This document shows, piece by piece, positions 1-7,589 of a stretch of DNA of 32,573 bases. The first letter of the stretch is position 1, and each line of letters starts with the position of its first letter. The notes beneath the pieces were generated by a model that was not told where the DNA came from, searched no databases, and saw nothing but the letters and a program-made list of their open reading frames with translations. This stretch comes from an uncultured archaeon (lineage in GTDB: Archaea; Nanobdellota; Nanobdellia; Pacearchaeales; GW2011-AR1), in contig CALJLT010000036.1 of assembly GCA_937982425.1 (NCBI GenBank), forward strand, positions 1 to 32,573. Direction: 5' to 3'. A program made the translations under genes and the position numbers.

Positions 1-46
1 ACCACCGAGATCTACACTCTTTCCCTACACGACGCTCTTCCGATCT
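1..46 (+). other. Illumina TruSeq adapter remnant (artefact)
   Basis: These 46 bases match the 3' part of the Illumina TruSeq universal (P5/read 1) adapter and end in its characteristic CTCTTCCGATCT. The composition is far more G+C-rich than anything after base 47. This is library sequence left on the contig end, so the biological sequence begins at about base 47 and nothing upstream of it can be inferred. Confidence 0.98.
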
Positions 47-47
47 G

Positions 48-236
48 AATTTAAATAAGATTCGAATGAAAAAAATATATGAAGAAAAGATGATTTTCAT
101 TGATTACTATCCAAAAAAATCCCTAATCTTGGGGGAATTCCAATTTAAAAATAAACTTGAAGCAAAAAAATTTTCTTGGAAAGGAAAAGAAATAACTAAT
201 GATAAAAATTACCTTCCTGAAAATTTATCTAATTGA
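48..236 (+). CDS. C-terminal fragment of an unidentified protein
   Basis: The frame is open from the adapter junction to a TGA at 234-236 and codes for about 62 residues, rich in Lys, Ile, Phe and Asn. An internal ATG at 66 could in principle be a start and would give 56 aa. However, the frame stays open upstream of it and no TATA-like element is visible, so I read this as the 3' end of a gene cut off by the contig boundary. No family was recognised. Its stop lies about 50 bases before the topA promoter. Confidence 0.45.
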   Translation, partial: NLNKIRMKKIYEEKMIFIDYYPKKSLILGEFQFKNKLEAKKFSWKGKEITNDKNYLPENLSN

Positions 237-284
237 AGATTAAGATTTATTCATTAAATAGACAAATCAAAAAAAACAAAAAGA

Positions 285-295
285 CTTTAAAATAC
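285..295 (+). promoter_or_regulatory. TATA-like element of topA
   Basis: CTTTAAAATAC lies about 30 nt before the ATG at 320. The spacing fits an almost leaderless transcript and supports the ATG at 320 over the in-frame TTG at 233, which lies upstream of the element. Confidence 0.5.
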
Positions 296-319
296 TCCTT
301 GCTCAATATTTTGTGTAAA

Positions 320-2671
320 ATGCCTACAAAAACAAAGAAAACAACTCAAGAAAAGGCAACCGAAAGTTATCTTAGTTCTGGGGAATATAATCCTAAGTAT
401 GCTACAGAAAAAACTGTAAAACCAGAAACAACTCTAGCTGAATCTGTAAAAAAAACAACTGAAAAAGAAGTTAAACCAAATTTACAATTAGAAAAAATTG
501 AAAAATCAAATAATAAAAAAATCAAAAAAAAATCCTCAAAAAAAAAGATAATAAAAAAGGCAAAGATAACTACCACTAAACAAGAAATTTATGAAACTCC
601 AAAAATTCTTCTAAAAAAACAAGGCTATGAATTGATAATAACTGAAAAACCCCAAGCAGCATTAAAGATTTCCAGTTCTCTAGGTAATTCAACAAAAAGA
701 GAATTTGTAAGGGGGGTTCCTTATTATGAGGTAGATAGAAACGGAAAAAAAATCGTGGTTGCTTGTGCTGTCGGTCACCTATTTACTTTAACCCAAGAAA
801 AAAAAGGAACGCAGATTCCTAATTTTGAAATAAGATGGGTTCCTAATTTTTTAGTAAAAAAAGGAGATTTTACAAAAAGATATTATGACACAATTTTAAA
901 ACTTGCAAAAAATGCAGGATCAATAATAGTTGCTACGGATTATGATATAGAAGGAGAAGTTATCGGAACAAACGTAGTAAAATTTATTTGTAACCAAAAT
1001 GATGCAAAAAGAATGAAATTTTCTACATTAACAAAAAATGAACTAGAAAATGCTTATGAAAAAAAAGAAGATTCTTTGAATTGGGGGCAAGCAATTGCAG
1101 GAGAAACAAGACATTTCTTAGATTGGTTCTACGGTATTAATTTATCTCGTGCCATTATGAATGCAATTAAATCTACGGGAAAATTTAAAATAATGTCTAT
1201 AGGAAGAGTCCAAGGGCCAGCCCTAAAATTAATTGTAGAAAAGGAAAAAGAAATTCAAAAATTTAAACCAACAACTTATTGGCAATCATTTATTACTATA
1301 AAAAATCCTAAACTTGAATTAAAATATTCTAAAGATATATTTGACAAAAGTGAATTAAAAAAATTTGAAGATTTAATTGGAAAAAAAGTTATTTGTGACA
1401 CCAAGAAAAAAGAAGAAAATATTCCTCCAAAACCTCCCTTTAATTTAACCTCTCTTCAAACAGAATGTTATAATTTATATGGAATAACTCCAGTAAATTC
1501 GCTTAAGGCAGCTCAATCTCTTTATTTATCTGGATTAATATCTTATCCAAGAACTTCTTCAGAAAAGCTTCCAGATACAATAGACTACAATTCAATTCTA
1601 AATATTCTAAAAAACAAGTATAACATTTCTCATCTAATTAAAAGACAAAAACCTATTGAAGGTTCAAAAACAGATCCCGCACATCCATCTATATATCCTA
1701 CTGGAAATTTTCAAATACTTTCAGGGGACGAGGAAAAAGTATATAATTTAATTGCAAAAAGATTTCTAGCTTTATTTTGCGAAGATGCATTAATTGAAAG
1801 AAAAAAAGTTTCCGCAAAATTGGGAGATTTAATTTTTTCTACAAATGGTTTTGAAACAAAGAAAAAATCCTGGATGGAATTTTATCCTATAAAGATTAAA
1901 GATAAAGAAATTCCGGATGTTGAGGGTGAAAAAGAAATTATAAATTCAAAAAACGAAGAAAAACAAACTCAACCTCCAAAAAGGTATTCTCCTGCTTCTA
2001 TAATTTCAGAATTAGAAAAAAGAAATTTGGGAACAAAATCTACCCGAGCACAAATATTAGAAACTCTCTATGAAAGAGGATACATAAAAGAAAAATCCAT
2101 TGAAGCTACACCTTTAGGAATATCTTTAATCGAAACACTAGAAAAATATTCACCTATAATTATAGATGAAAAATTAACAAAAGAACTTCAAGATGAAATG
2201 GACGAAATAGTAGAATCAAAAGAAAAAAATCTAAAAATAAAAGAAGAACATATCTTAAATAAAGCCAAAAAATCCATAATTGAAATATCTAAAGACTTTG
2301 AAAAAAAAGAAAAATCTATTGGAAAAGAATTAATTGAAGCTTTAGAAGAAAAAAGAAAAATAGACCGAGAAGAAAATATTTTAAATGAATGCCCAAAATG
2401 TAAAAACAATAAATTAAGAATTACTTACTCTCCAAAAAACAAAAAATTCTTTATTGCTTGTTCAGGATATCCTGAATGTAAAAATACTTATTCTCTTCCT
2501 CCGTATGGTTTAATAAAAACTACGGGTAAAGAATGTGAAAAATGTGGATTCCCTACTCTTATGGCTCTTCAAAAAGGAAAAAACCCTTGGATATTTTGTT
2601 TCAATTCTGAATGCGAAACAAATAAAGAAAGAGTTGAAGCTTATAGAAAAAAAATAGAAGAAAATAAATAA
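320..2671 (+). CDS. topA: DNA topoisomerase I (type IA)
   Basis: A 783-residue type IA topoisomerase, which relaxes or decatenates DNA through a transient 5'-phosphotyrosine. The first ~95 residues are a low-complexity Lys/Thr/Glu-rich extension. The TOPRIM domain then starts at ITEKPQAA and carries the metal site VATDYDIEGE (about 204-213). SIGRVQGPAL follows, and the active-site Tyr is in SYPRTSS (about residue 409). The C terminus has two Cys4 zinc ribbons: CPKC..CSGYPEC and CEKC..CFNSEC. The ATG at 320 is preferred because a TATA-like element sits 30 nt upstream; a longer in-frame TTG start at 233 would overlap the preceding gene's stop. The gene converges on a small membrane-protein gene 10 bp downstream. 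The basic N-terminal extension is unusual and could be a non-specific DNA tether (inference). Confidence 0.95.
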   Translation: MPTKTKKTTQEKATESYLSSGEYNPKYATEKTVKPETTLAESVKKTTEKEVKPNLQLEKIEKSNNKKIKKKSSKKKIIKKAKITTTKQEIYETPKILLKKQGYELIITEKPQAALKISSSLGNSTKREFVRGVPYYEVDRNGKKIVVACAVGHLFTLTQEKKGTQIPNFEIRWVPNFLVKKGDFTKRYYDTILKLAKNAGSIIVATDYDIEGEVIGTNVVKFICNQNDAKRMKFSTLTKNELENAYEKKEDSLNWGQAIAGETRHFLDWFYGINLSRAIMNAIKSTGKFKIMSIGRVQGPALKLIVEKEKEIQKFKPTTYWQSFITIKNPKLELKYSKDIFDKSELKKFEDLIGKKVICDTKKKEENIPPKPPFNLTSLQTECYNLYGITPVNSLKAAQSLYLSGLISYPRTSSEKLPDTIDYNSILNILKNKYNISHLIKRQKPIEGSKTDPAHPSIYPTGNFQILSGDEEKVYNLIAKRFLALFCEDALIERKKVSAKLGDLIFSTNGFETKKKSWMEFYPIKIKDKEIPDVEGEKEIINSKNEEKQTQPPKRYSPASIISELEKRNLGTKSTRAQILETLYERGYIKEKSIEATPLGISLIETLEKYSPIIIDEKLTKELQDEMDEIVESKEKNLKIKEEHILNKAKKSIIEISKDFEKKEKSIGKELIEALEEKRKIDREENILNECPKCKNNKLRITYSPKNKKFFIACSGYPECKNTYSLPPYGLIKTTGKECEKCGFPTLMALQKGKNPWIFCFNSECETNKERVEAYRKKIEENK

Positions 2672-2681
2672 AAAAATAAAA

Positions 2682-2885
2682 TTATTTCTTCTTTTTAATG
2701 GATTTATTGTTTATATTTTTACACGAAGAATCAGAACAACAATCAGAAAGTAAACATATTGATCTAATAAAAATTAAAGCCGCAGAAATCCAAATAACCC
2801 AAAATGAAGCTTCTGTTTTCCAAAAAGTAAAAACTAAAATTAAAGCCGCAAAAAGAGGTATACACCAGGGTTTATTATTTTTCAT
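2682..2885 (-). CDS. Small two-helix membrane protein, unknown
   Basis: A 67-residue protein with two hydrophobic stretches (about residues 8-22 and 26-45), then a short Cys-containing stretch (CLLSDCCSDSSC) and a basic tail ending in KKKK. No family was recognised. The start is well supported: the ATG overlaps the upstream gene's TGA (ATGA at 2882-2885), and a near-perfect Shine-Dalgarno GGAGGTG lies at 2890-2896. It is therefore the second gene of a two-gene operon and is translationally coupled. A similar-sized frame on the other strand (2698-2910) lacks these signals. The four clustered Cys could bind a metal or form disulfides (inference). Confidence 0.65.
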   Translation of the reverse strand: MKNNKPWCIPLFAALILVFTFWKTEASFWVIWISAALIFIRSICLLSDCCSDSSCKNINNKSIKKKK

Positions 2886-3055
2886 TTTACACCTCCTTTT
2901 TTCTTTTTAATAATTTTTTTATTCTTTTTTGGAATTTTAATTTCTTCATTTAAAAGGACAGGACGAGCAATTGATCCATAAGGAGCTATTCTCTTAACAG
3001 ATTTTTCCTTTAAACCAAAAAGTCTTCTAAACCCTCTTATAAAAACGCTACCCAT
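2882..3055 (-). CDS. Small basic protein, unknown
   Basis: A 57-residue frame starting MGSVFIRGFRRLFGL and ending in a lysine run before GGVK. It holds about 18 Lys/Arg. No family was recognised. The last codons supply the GGAGGTG ribosome-binding site for the next gene, and the stop overlaps that gene's ATG by 4 nt, so the two behave as an operon. An A/T-only stretch (TTATTAAATA type) upstream of 3055 may be the promoter. The arginine-rich N terminus followed by a lysine tail would suit an RNA-, DNA- or membrane-surface-binding peptide, but this is a guess. Confidence 0.55.
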   Translation of the reverse strand: MGSVFIRGFRRLFGLKEKSVKRIAPYGSIARPVLLNEEIKIPKKNKKIIKKKKGGVK

Positions 3056-3094
3056 TTTATTAAATAACTAGGAACATCTTATTTAATAATATAT

Positions 3095-4300
3095 CTAAAA
3101 CCAATCCCTCAAATTTTTTTGAACTCCGTATGTTTTTAAAAGATTACTTTTCAATAAAACTATATTCACATCAAACCCATATTTAATCTTTGAAATTTTA
3201 TTTAAACTTTCTAAAAATTCTTTTTTATCTGAAAATTTAAGTTCTCTATTTGAAAGTGCTTTTTTCACACTTTCTCTAACAACCCAAACTCCTAATGCAG
3301 CCCAATAAGTTGGAGTTTCCAGACGAATTGCCAAAACTCCTGCTTGCCTTTGGATAGAATTTAAATATTCTAAAATCGGCAAACGAGTTGCATAATATCC
3401 TCCTGCACAATTTGAAGCATAACTCGTTCTTCCAAAAAATCCTTCAGAATCCGTGGATGCCTTCAATTCTTCCCCCGGATTCCAACTTGATCCAGGAAAA
3501 TAGATCTCAAAAAGTTCATAACTCCAAATTCCTGGAAAAAGCATAATTAAATATTGATTCCCTAAAAATTCACCTATGAATAAGGAATAATTTTCAATCC
3601 ATTTATAATTTCTAACTTTATCCAAAAGTTCTTTAGAAATAATATCATCTGTAGCGGTGATACTCCAACGAGTAGGAACCATTTTCTTATTTTTTTTCAA
3701 TCCTAAAACTCCGACTGATAAAATTTTACTCAAACTATATTCATTTATTCCAGATTGATATAAATAGTTTATTCCTTCACTTGCCTTAATTTCATCATTC
3801 ATAACCCTCTCTACTTTTTTTTCGACTTTTACATTAGAAGTTAATTTGACATTCTTTAAATGGGCATCAAAACGATAAGGAGTTAAAACTTTATCTTTAT
3901 CTTTACCCAAACTAAGTTTATTACTTAACTCTATTTCTACATCTACTGACTTTGAAGAAATTGCAATTTCTTTTGCAACATTTATTAACTTATTTTCAAC
4001 GCGAACATCTTTAACATTTGATTTAAATCTGGAGTTTACAAGATTATTTCTCAATTTTAATATATCTTTAATTTCATAATTTTCTTTAGACCAACGAGGA
4101 CAATCTTCATATAAAGAAGGTTCTTCTTCTAAATTTATGGGAGATAAAATTCCTACATTTACTTCGGGATATTTTAATTTAGAACCTATAAAAATAGAAG
4201 GGGGACTTGCACTTTGAAATTTTGATAAATCTTTTAAGTCCCTTATTTTTAAGGATAAATCTCCTATTTTTTTTACTGATTCAAATTTAATGTTTTCCAT
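3095..4300 (-). CDS. nreA: NreA-family archaeal DNA repair protein with PCNA-binding tail
   Basis: A 401-residue protein of the archaeal Nre (novel repair) family, recognised from the central/C-terminal block with PTRWSITATDD, YASNCAGGYYATRLPILEYL and QRQAGVLAIRLETPTYWA. The last eight residues, QKNLRDWF, form a textbook PIP box (Q-x-x-hydrophobic-x-x-aromatic-aromatic), which is how Nre proteins bind the PCNA clamp. The family is linked to DNA damage tolerance in haloarchaea; its biochemical activity is not settled. I see no N-terminal Cys4 zinc motif, which some family members have. A TATA-like element (CATATAAAG on the minus strand) lies in the short gap before the gene, about 34 nt from the ATG. 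It follows a PIN-domain gene and a radB gene on the same strand, consistent with a repair neighbourhood. Confidence 0.88.
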   Translation of the reverse strand: MENIKFESVKKIGDLSLKIRDLKDLSKFQSASPPSIFIGSKLKYPEVNVGILSPINLEEEPSLYEDCPRWSKENYEIKDILKLRNNLVNSRFKSNVKDVRVENKLINVAKEIAISSKSVDVEIELSNKLSLGKDKDKVLTPYRFDAHLKNVKLTSNVKVEKKVERVMNDEIKASEGINYLYQSGINEYSLSKILSVGVLGLKKNKKMVPTRWSITATDDIISKELLDKVRNYKWIENYSLFIGEFLGNQYLIMLFPGIWSYELFEIYFPGSSWNPGEELKASTDSEGFFGRTSYASNCAGGYYATRLPILEYLNSIQRQAGVLAIRLETPTYWAALGVWVVRESVKKALSNRELKFSDKKEFLESLNKISKIKYGFDVNIVLLKSNLLKTYGVQKNLRDWF

Positions 4301-4329
4301 ATTGACTCAACATTGTAAAACCTTCAAAA

Positions 4330-4338
4330 CTTTATATG
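4330..4338 (-). promoter_or_regulatory. TATA-like element of nreA
   Basis: CATATAAAG on the minus strand, in the gap between the PIN-like gene and nreA, centred about 34 nt before the nreA ATG. This would leave a short leader of several nt. Confidence 0.4.
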
Positions 4339-4354
4339 GATTTGCTCCCTAAAG

Positions 4355-5056
4355 CTAAAAAACACTTTTAAACTTAAATAAATCAACCTTTTCTCTAAAA
4401 TAAAAATCTAATTTACAGTTTAAAACAGGATATTTTGTTACTATTTTTCTCCAAGCGAGGTTGATCCCGCAATCGTTTGAAATTATTCCTGTTTTTCCCC
4501 TGGTTTGAGAAATTACTACTCCTGAAATTAGAAAATCATAGTCTTCAGGAGATAAGGGAATTTTTAAAATTTCCCTTAAAAATTCATTTTCAATATATAA
4601 TTCAGAATGAACTCCTCTTTCAATTTCATTTAATTTTAAAATTGCTCCTCTATTCTCAATAGTTGAAACTAAATCTTTTGTCCTCCTCCAAGATGATTTT
4701 GCCATTCCTTCATATTGTCTAAGTGAAGATTCAATTAAAAATCCTTTTTTATCTCGAAGGGTATTTTTTTTTCTTTTAGGTATTTTAAAATAAGGTTTAT
4801 TAAGATGACCTATTTTTAATTCATCAAGTATTCCTTCGGAAACAAATAATTTTCTTCCCCCATATTCTTCAAAAAAAGATTTCCAATAACTTAAAGAACG
4901 TAAAAATTCTCCTGAAGCTTCAATCTTTTCGTTCAGTCCATTTAAAGTTGAAGGATGTGAATTACCGAAATAACCTTGAATTGAACAGGTATCTACAACA
5001 ACAACATCATAAAAATTCATCAAGTTACTTAATTTATTTTTAAATACTCTCGTCAT
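4355..5056 (-). CDS. PIN-like ribonuclease-domain protein
   Basis: A 233-residue protein with the acidic layout of a PIN nuclease: VVVVDTCSI near residue 20 (first Asp), VSEGILDEL in the middle (Glu), and DYDFLISGVVIS then IISNDCGI near the C terminus (further Asp). PIN domains are metal-dependent RNases found in VapC toxins and in rRNA-processing factors. It is longer than typical VapC (~130 aa), and no small antitoxin gene adjoins it, so a housekeeping RNA-processing role is more likely than a toxin role (inference). It has its own promoter: TTTTATAAG on the minus strand at 5077-5085, 25 nt before the ATG. The central ~100 residues are Lys/Arg-rich and look like an insert. Confidence 0.65.
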   Translation of the reverse strand: MTRVFKNKLSNLMNFYDVVVVDTCSIQGYFGNSHPSTLNGLNEKIEASGEFLRSLSYWKSFFEEYGGRKLFVSEGILDELKIGHLNKPYFKIPKRKKNTLRDKKGFLIESSLRQYEGMAKSSWRRTKDLVSTIENRGAILKLNEIERGVHSELYIENEFLREILKIPLSPEDYDFLISGVVISQTRGKTGIISNDCGINLAWRKIVTKYPVLNCKLDFYFREKVDLFKFKSVF

Positions 5057-5076
5057 TAAAAAAGTAAAAACATTTC

Positions 5077-5085
5077 TTTTATAAG
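5077..5085 (-). promoter_or_regulatory. TATA-like element of the PIN-like gene
   Basis: The forward-strand TTTTATAAG reads CTTATAAAA on the minus strand. It is centred 25 nt before the ATG at 5056, in the gap after radB. Confidence 0.5.
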
Positions 5086-5095
5086 CATTATTGCA

Positions 5096-5821
5096 CTAAA
5101 ACAAACCCTTTTTTTTAAAAATCCCCAAATCATTTATTTCAAAATTTAATTCACTCTCAGCTAAATTTCTATGTTTTAATAAAACAGCTTTTCTTGACCT
5201 TCCTTTACCTGAGAGTTCAATTATACATTTACTCCAATATTTAAATAAGTCTCCACCTACAATGTTAGATTTCTTTTCTACACCTTGAAAATTTCCATCT
5301 TTCAAAAAATCAAAATAAACTTGATTTGTTATAATAACTGGTAAATCTTCTTTACGAGCAATTTCAACTAAAACTCTCATTTGTCTTGCTACCTCTCTAT
5401 TTACTTCTTGTATTTTATCCTCATCTTGAGACTGAATTGCATCCCCCAACTCTAAACGATAAAGCATGGCCATAGAATCTACTATAATTAATCCCGCATT
5501 TTCTTTTTTTACATGCTTTTTCAAATTTTCAAAAATAGGACGTTCTTCATTAAAAGTAGTTGGATTAAAAAGTAAAATATTTGATAAAATAGATTCATAA
5601 TTTTTCTCCCCAACTATTTGTTTAATCCTTTCAGGAGAAAATCCTCCCTCTGTATCTATATAAATAACTTTTTTTTCCTTAGCGCAAGAACAAGCAGCGA
5701 GAATTGAGAAATTTGTTTTCCCCGAACCAGGACCTCCCACTAACATAGTTACAATTCCAGTTTCATATCCTCCTTTAAGCCATTCATTTAAATCATAACT
5801 TCCAGTTGAGATAATGCTCAT
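5096..5821 (-). CDS. radB: RadB, RecA/KaiC-type recombinase paralogue
   Basis: A 241-residue single-domain RecA-fold ATPase. Walker A is GGPGSGKT (residues 29-36), followed by VIYIDTEGGFSPER. Walker B is GLIIVDSMAMLYR, and the sensor-like VIITNQVYFD follows. The length (about 230-240 aa) and lack of an N-terminal HhH domain fit RadB rather than RadA. RadB is considered a recombination mediator for RadA in archaea. The ATG is only one base after the stop of the multi-HTH gene upstream, and AAAGGAG inside that gene's last codons can serve as the ribosome-binding site, so the two are co-transcribed. Confidence 0.88.
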   Translation of the reverse strand: MSIISTGSYDLNEWLKGGYETGIVTMLVGGPGSGKTNFSILAACSCAKEKKVIYIDTEGGFSPERIKQIVGEKNYESILSNILLFNPTTFNEERPIFENLKKHVKKENAGLIIVDSMAMLYRLELGDAIQSQDEDKIQEVNREVARQMRVLVEIARKEDLPVIITNQVYFDFLKDGNFQGVEKKSNIVGGDLFKYWSKCIIELSGKGRSRKAVLLKHRNLAESELNFEINDLGIFKKKGLF

Positions 5822-5822
5822 T

Positions 5823-6440
5823 TTATTTTTTTGCTCCTTTTTTCATATTAAAACCTGCTTTCTTTAGAATTTTTAAAATTTTATAATAACTGATTTTTAA
5901 ATTTCTATGGACTTCTAAGGCGTTCCTTCCCATTTTTTTCCAACAGCATATGATTTCATGTTCTTCAAAAGAAGAAAAAGAACTTCTGGGTTTTAAACTA
6001 ATTATTGCTTTATCAAGAGTATTTGAATTTAGTAATGCACAATAGAGATTTGAATCCTTTAAAGCCAATTCTGAACGGGTTAATCTCTCATATTTTTCTT
6101 TATTATTCAAAAAATAGTCTAATGCAGTATTTTGTCCCCTATATGTTTTTGAGGGGTCAATTCCTTCTTCTAAAAGAACTCTTTTTATGGTTTTTGGATT
6201 GCAGTTTAATTCTCTTGAAATTCTACTTATATTTCCTTCAAAATCTCTAAAATAAGAAATTATTTTTTCTCTTTTTTCTGAAGGAATTTCTCTACCTTTA
6301 GAATTTAAACCTAATTTCTTCCAATTACGTATGATTTTCCAATAAGATTCACCTGTAACTTGAGAACACGTCGCCGCATTCTCATCAAATAAAAAATAAT
6401 TTTGCTCTAAGATTAATGAGTTTTCCAATTGACCAACCAT
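5823..6440 (-). CDS. Multi-HTH protein in operon with radB, unknown function
   Basis: A 205-residue protein built from at least three short helix-turn-helix-like units: one around residues 25-45 (VTGESYWKIIRNWKKLGL), one around 70-94 (NISRISRELNCNPKTIKRVLLEEGI, with the clearest HTH spacing) and one near the C terminus (NALEVHRNLKISYYKILKILKKAGF). This looks like a set of Fis/homeodomain-like bihelical DNA-binding modules. No family was recognised. It directly precedes radB with a one-base gap and provides radB's ribosome-binding site. It could be a regulator of the operon or a structural DNA-binding partner of RadB (both inference). Confidence 0.7.
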   Translation of the reverse strand: MVGQLENSLILEQNYFLFDENAATCSQVTGESYWKIIRNWKKLGLNSKGREIPSEKREKIISYFRDFEGNISRISRELNCNPKTIKRVLLEEGIDPSKTYRGQNTALDYFLNNKEKYERLTRSELALKDSNLYCALLNSNTLDKAIISLKPRSSFSSFEEHEIICCWKKMGRNALEVHRNLKISYYKILKILKKAGFNMKKGAKK

Positions 6441-6481
6441 AAATAAGTTAAAAAAAATAAGTTAATAAGAATTATTGTTGT

Positions 6482-6745
6482 TTATTTTGTTTTCTTAAAC
6501 TCTGAATTTAAACTTTCTAAATCTTCCAAAATAGATTTTATTGCACTTTCAATTATAGATTTTGAATCCTTTCCTGAAGTTTTTAATTTCAAAATTGGAT
6601 TTTTAGTAGGATGTTCTCTTTTCCAAGCAACAAATTCAACACTAGATTCTTTAGTTAAATAATGTCTAAGAAGCTCAACAACAGTAAGATTATCTAATTC
6701 GAGTTCAATTTCATTTTTTTCTTGTCTTAAAACCTTAAATTCCAT
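6482..6745 (-). CDS. rpoL: DNA-directed RNA polymerase subunit Rpo11 (L)
   Basis: An 87-residue protein with the Rpb11/RpoA dimerisation fold. LDNLTVVELLRHYL corresponds to the family's D/H-T-L-x-N-x-L-R helix, and VEFVAWKREHPTKNPILKLKT to the strand/loop with the conserved HP. Rpo11 pairs with Rpo3 to nucleate assembly of archaeal RNA polymerase. Length is normal for the family. A TATA-like element centred 25 nt upstream fixes the start at the ATG at 6745. Confidence 0.9.
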   Translation of the reverse strand: MEFKVLRQEKNEIELELDNLTVVELLRHYLTKESSVEFVAWKREHPTKNPILKLKTSGKDSKSIIESAIKSILEDLESLNSEFKKTK

Positions 6746-6765
6746 AATATCAATCGTAAAACTTT

Positions 6766-6774
6766 ATTTATAAA
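6766..6774 (-). promoter_or_regulatory. TATA-like element of rpoL
   Basis: Reads TTTATAAAT on the minus strand, centred 25 nt upstream of the rpoL ATG. It lies in the 37-bp gap after the MBF1 gene and is one of the clearest TATA boxes here. Confidence 0.6.
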
Positions 6775-6782
6775 GCTTATGC

Positions 6783-7541
6783 TTAATTTCCAAAGATTAA
6801 TCTCTCTATTTCTTCATCGCTCAATTCCTTAAGAGGCCTTTTGTTAATTTCCTTAGAAGGCCTATCTTGCTTAACCTCTCCAGAAATTTCCTTTATTTTC
6901 TCCAAATCTAAATCCTCTAGATATAAGTTCTCATCTTTTTCTATATCTCCAATCATTATTCCTGAAGGAACCTTAGATTCTAAAAGCAAATCTTGTGGAC
7001 TAACTTTTCTTCTTTTATCTATCAAAAGAACTACTCCTAAACAATTTTCAATTTTCTTTATCAAACTAACATAATCTCTTGGCAGTTTCGCTTCTTGTTC
7101 AATTATTTCAATTACAGAGGGGGATTCTTGAATTGCACTAGCAAGCTCTTCTCTAGAAAGTCGCTTTGCTCTTCTTTTTCTCATTATTACCCAATGAAAA
7201 TTTTCAACTAAATCTTCTTTCAAATCAGATGCAGGAACAAGGTCCTTTCTTACATTTTTATCTACAATATTTTTTAAACCAATATCTTCAGGTTTGATTT
7301 TATGTCTTCTAAAAGGTTCTTCAATTTCTTTTTTTCTTACTCCTGCCATTCTAGAAAGCCTATCTCTAACACTCTCTCTTTTTTCAAGTTCTTCTTGATT
7401 GATTTCTTTCTTATCAATTAGAGGAAGTTTATTTCTAAAATAACAATTCCTACATACGCTAACTATCCCAGATTCCTTATGTACCCCTGTATACAAAAAA
7501 GTATCTTCTTCACTAACTTCACAAAGATAACATTTTTTCAT
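6783..7541 (-). CDS. MBF1-like protein: zinc ribbon plus XRE-type HTH
   Basis: A 252-residue protein. The N terminus has a Cys4 zinc ribbon (C4-x2-C7 and C30-x2-C33). The middle (about 115-170) carries a Cro/C1-type HTH preceded by the basic MRKRRAKRLSREELASAI, as in archaeal multiprotein bridging factor 1. MBF1 in archaea is tied to transcription and/or ribosome binding. It is about 90 residues longer than a usual archaeal MBF1 because of a linker after the ribbon and an acidic C-terminal tail ending LSDEEIERLIFG. The gene has its own TATA-like element (CTTAAAAAA on the minus strand, 7563-7571), 26 nt before the ATG. It precedes rpoL on the same strand. Confidence 0.75.
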   Translation of the reverse strand: MKKCYLCEVSEEDTFLYTGVHKESGIVSVCRNCYFRNKLPLIDKKEINQEELEKRESVRDRLSRMAGVRKKEIEEPFRRHKIKPEDIGLKNIVDKNVRKDLVPASDLKEDLVENFHWVIMRKRRAKRLSREELASAIQESPSVIEIIEQEAKLPRDYVSLIKKIENCLGVVLLIDKRRKVSPQDLLLESKVPSGIMIGDIEKDENLYLEDLDLEKIKEISGEVKQDRPSKEINKRPLKELSDEEIERLIFGN

Positions 7542-7589
7542 AAAAAAATAAGAAAACCTCTCTTTTTTAAGATTACTGTACTGAAATGA

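Noticed and set aside
2698..2910. 70-codon plus-strand frame after topA
   Set aside because: It lies opposite two minus-strand small genes that have a strong Shine-Dalgarno and a coupled stop/start. Its own sequence has no promoter or ribosome-binding signal.
4355..5056. VapBC toxin-antitoxin module
   Set aside because: A PIN-like protein is present, but no small antitoxin gene adjoins it, the protein is too long for a typical VapC, and the surroundings are repair genes.
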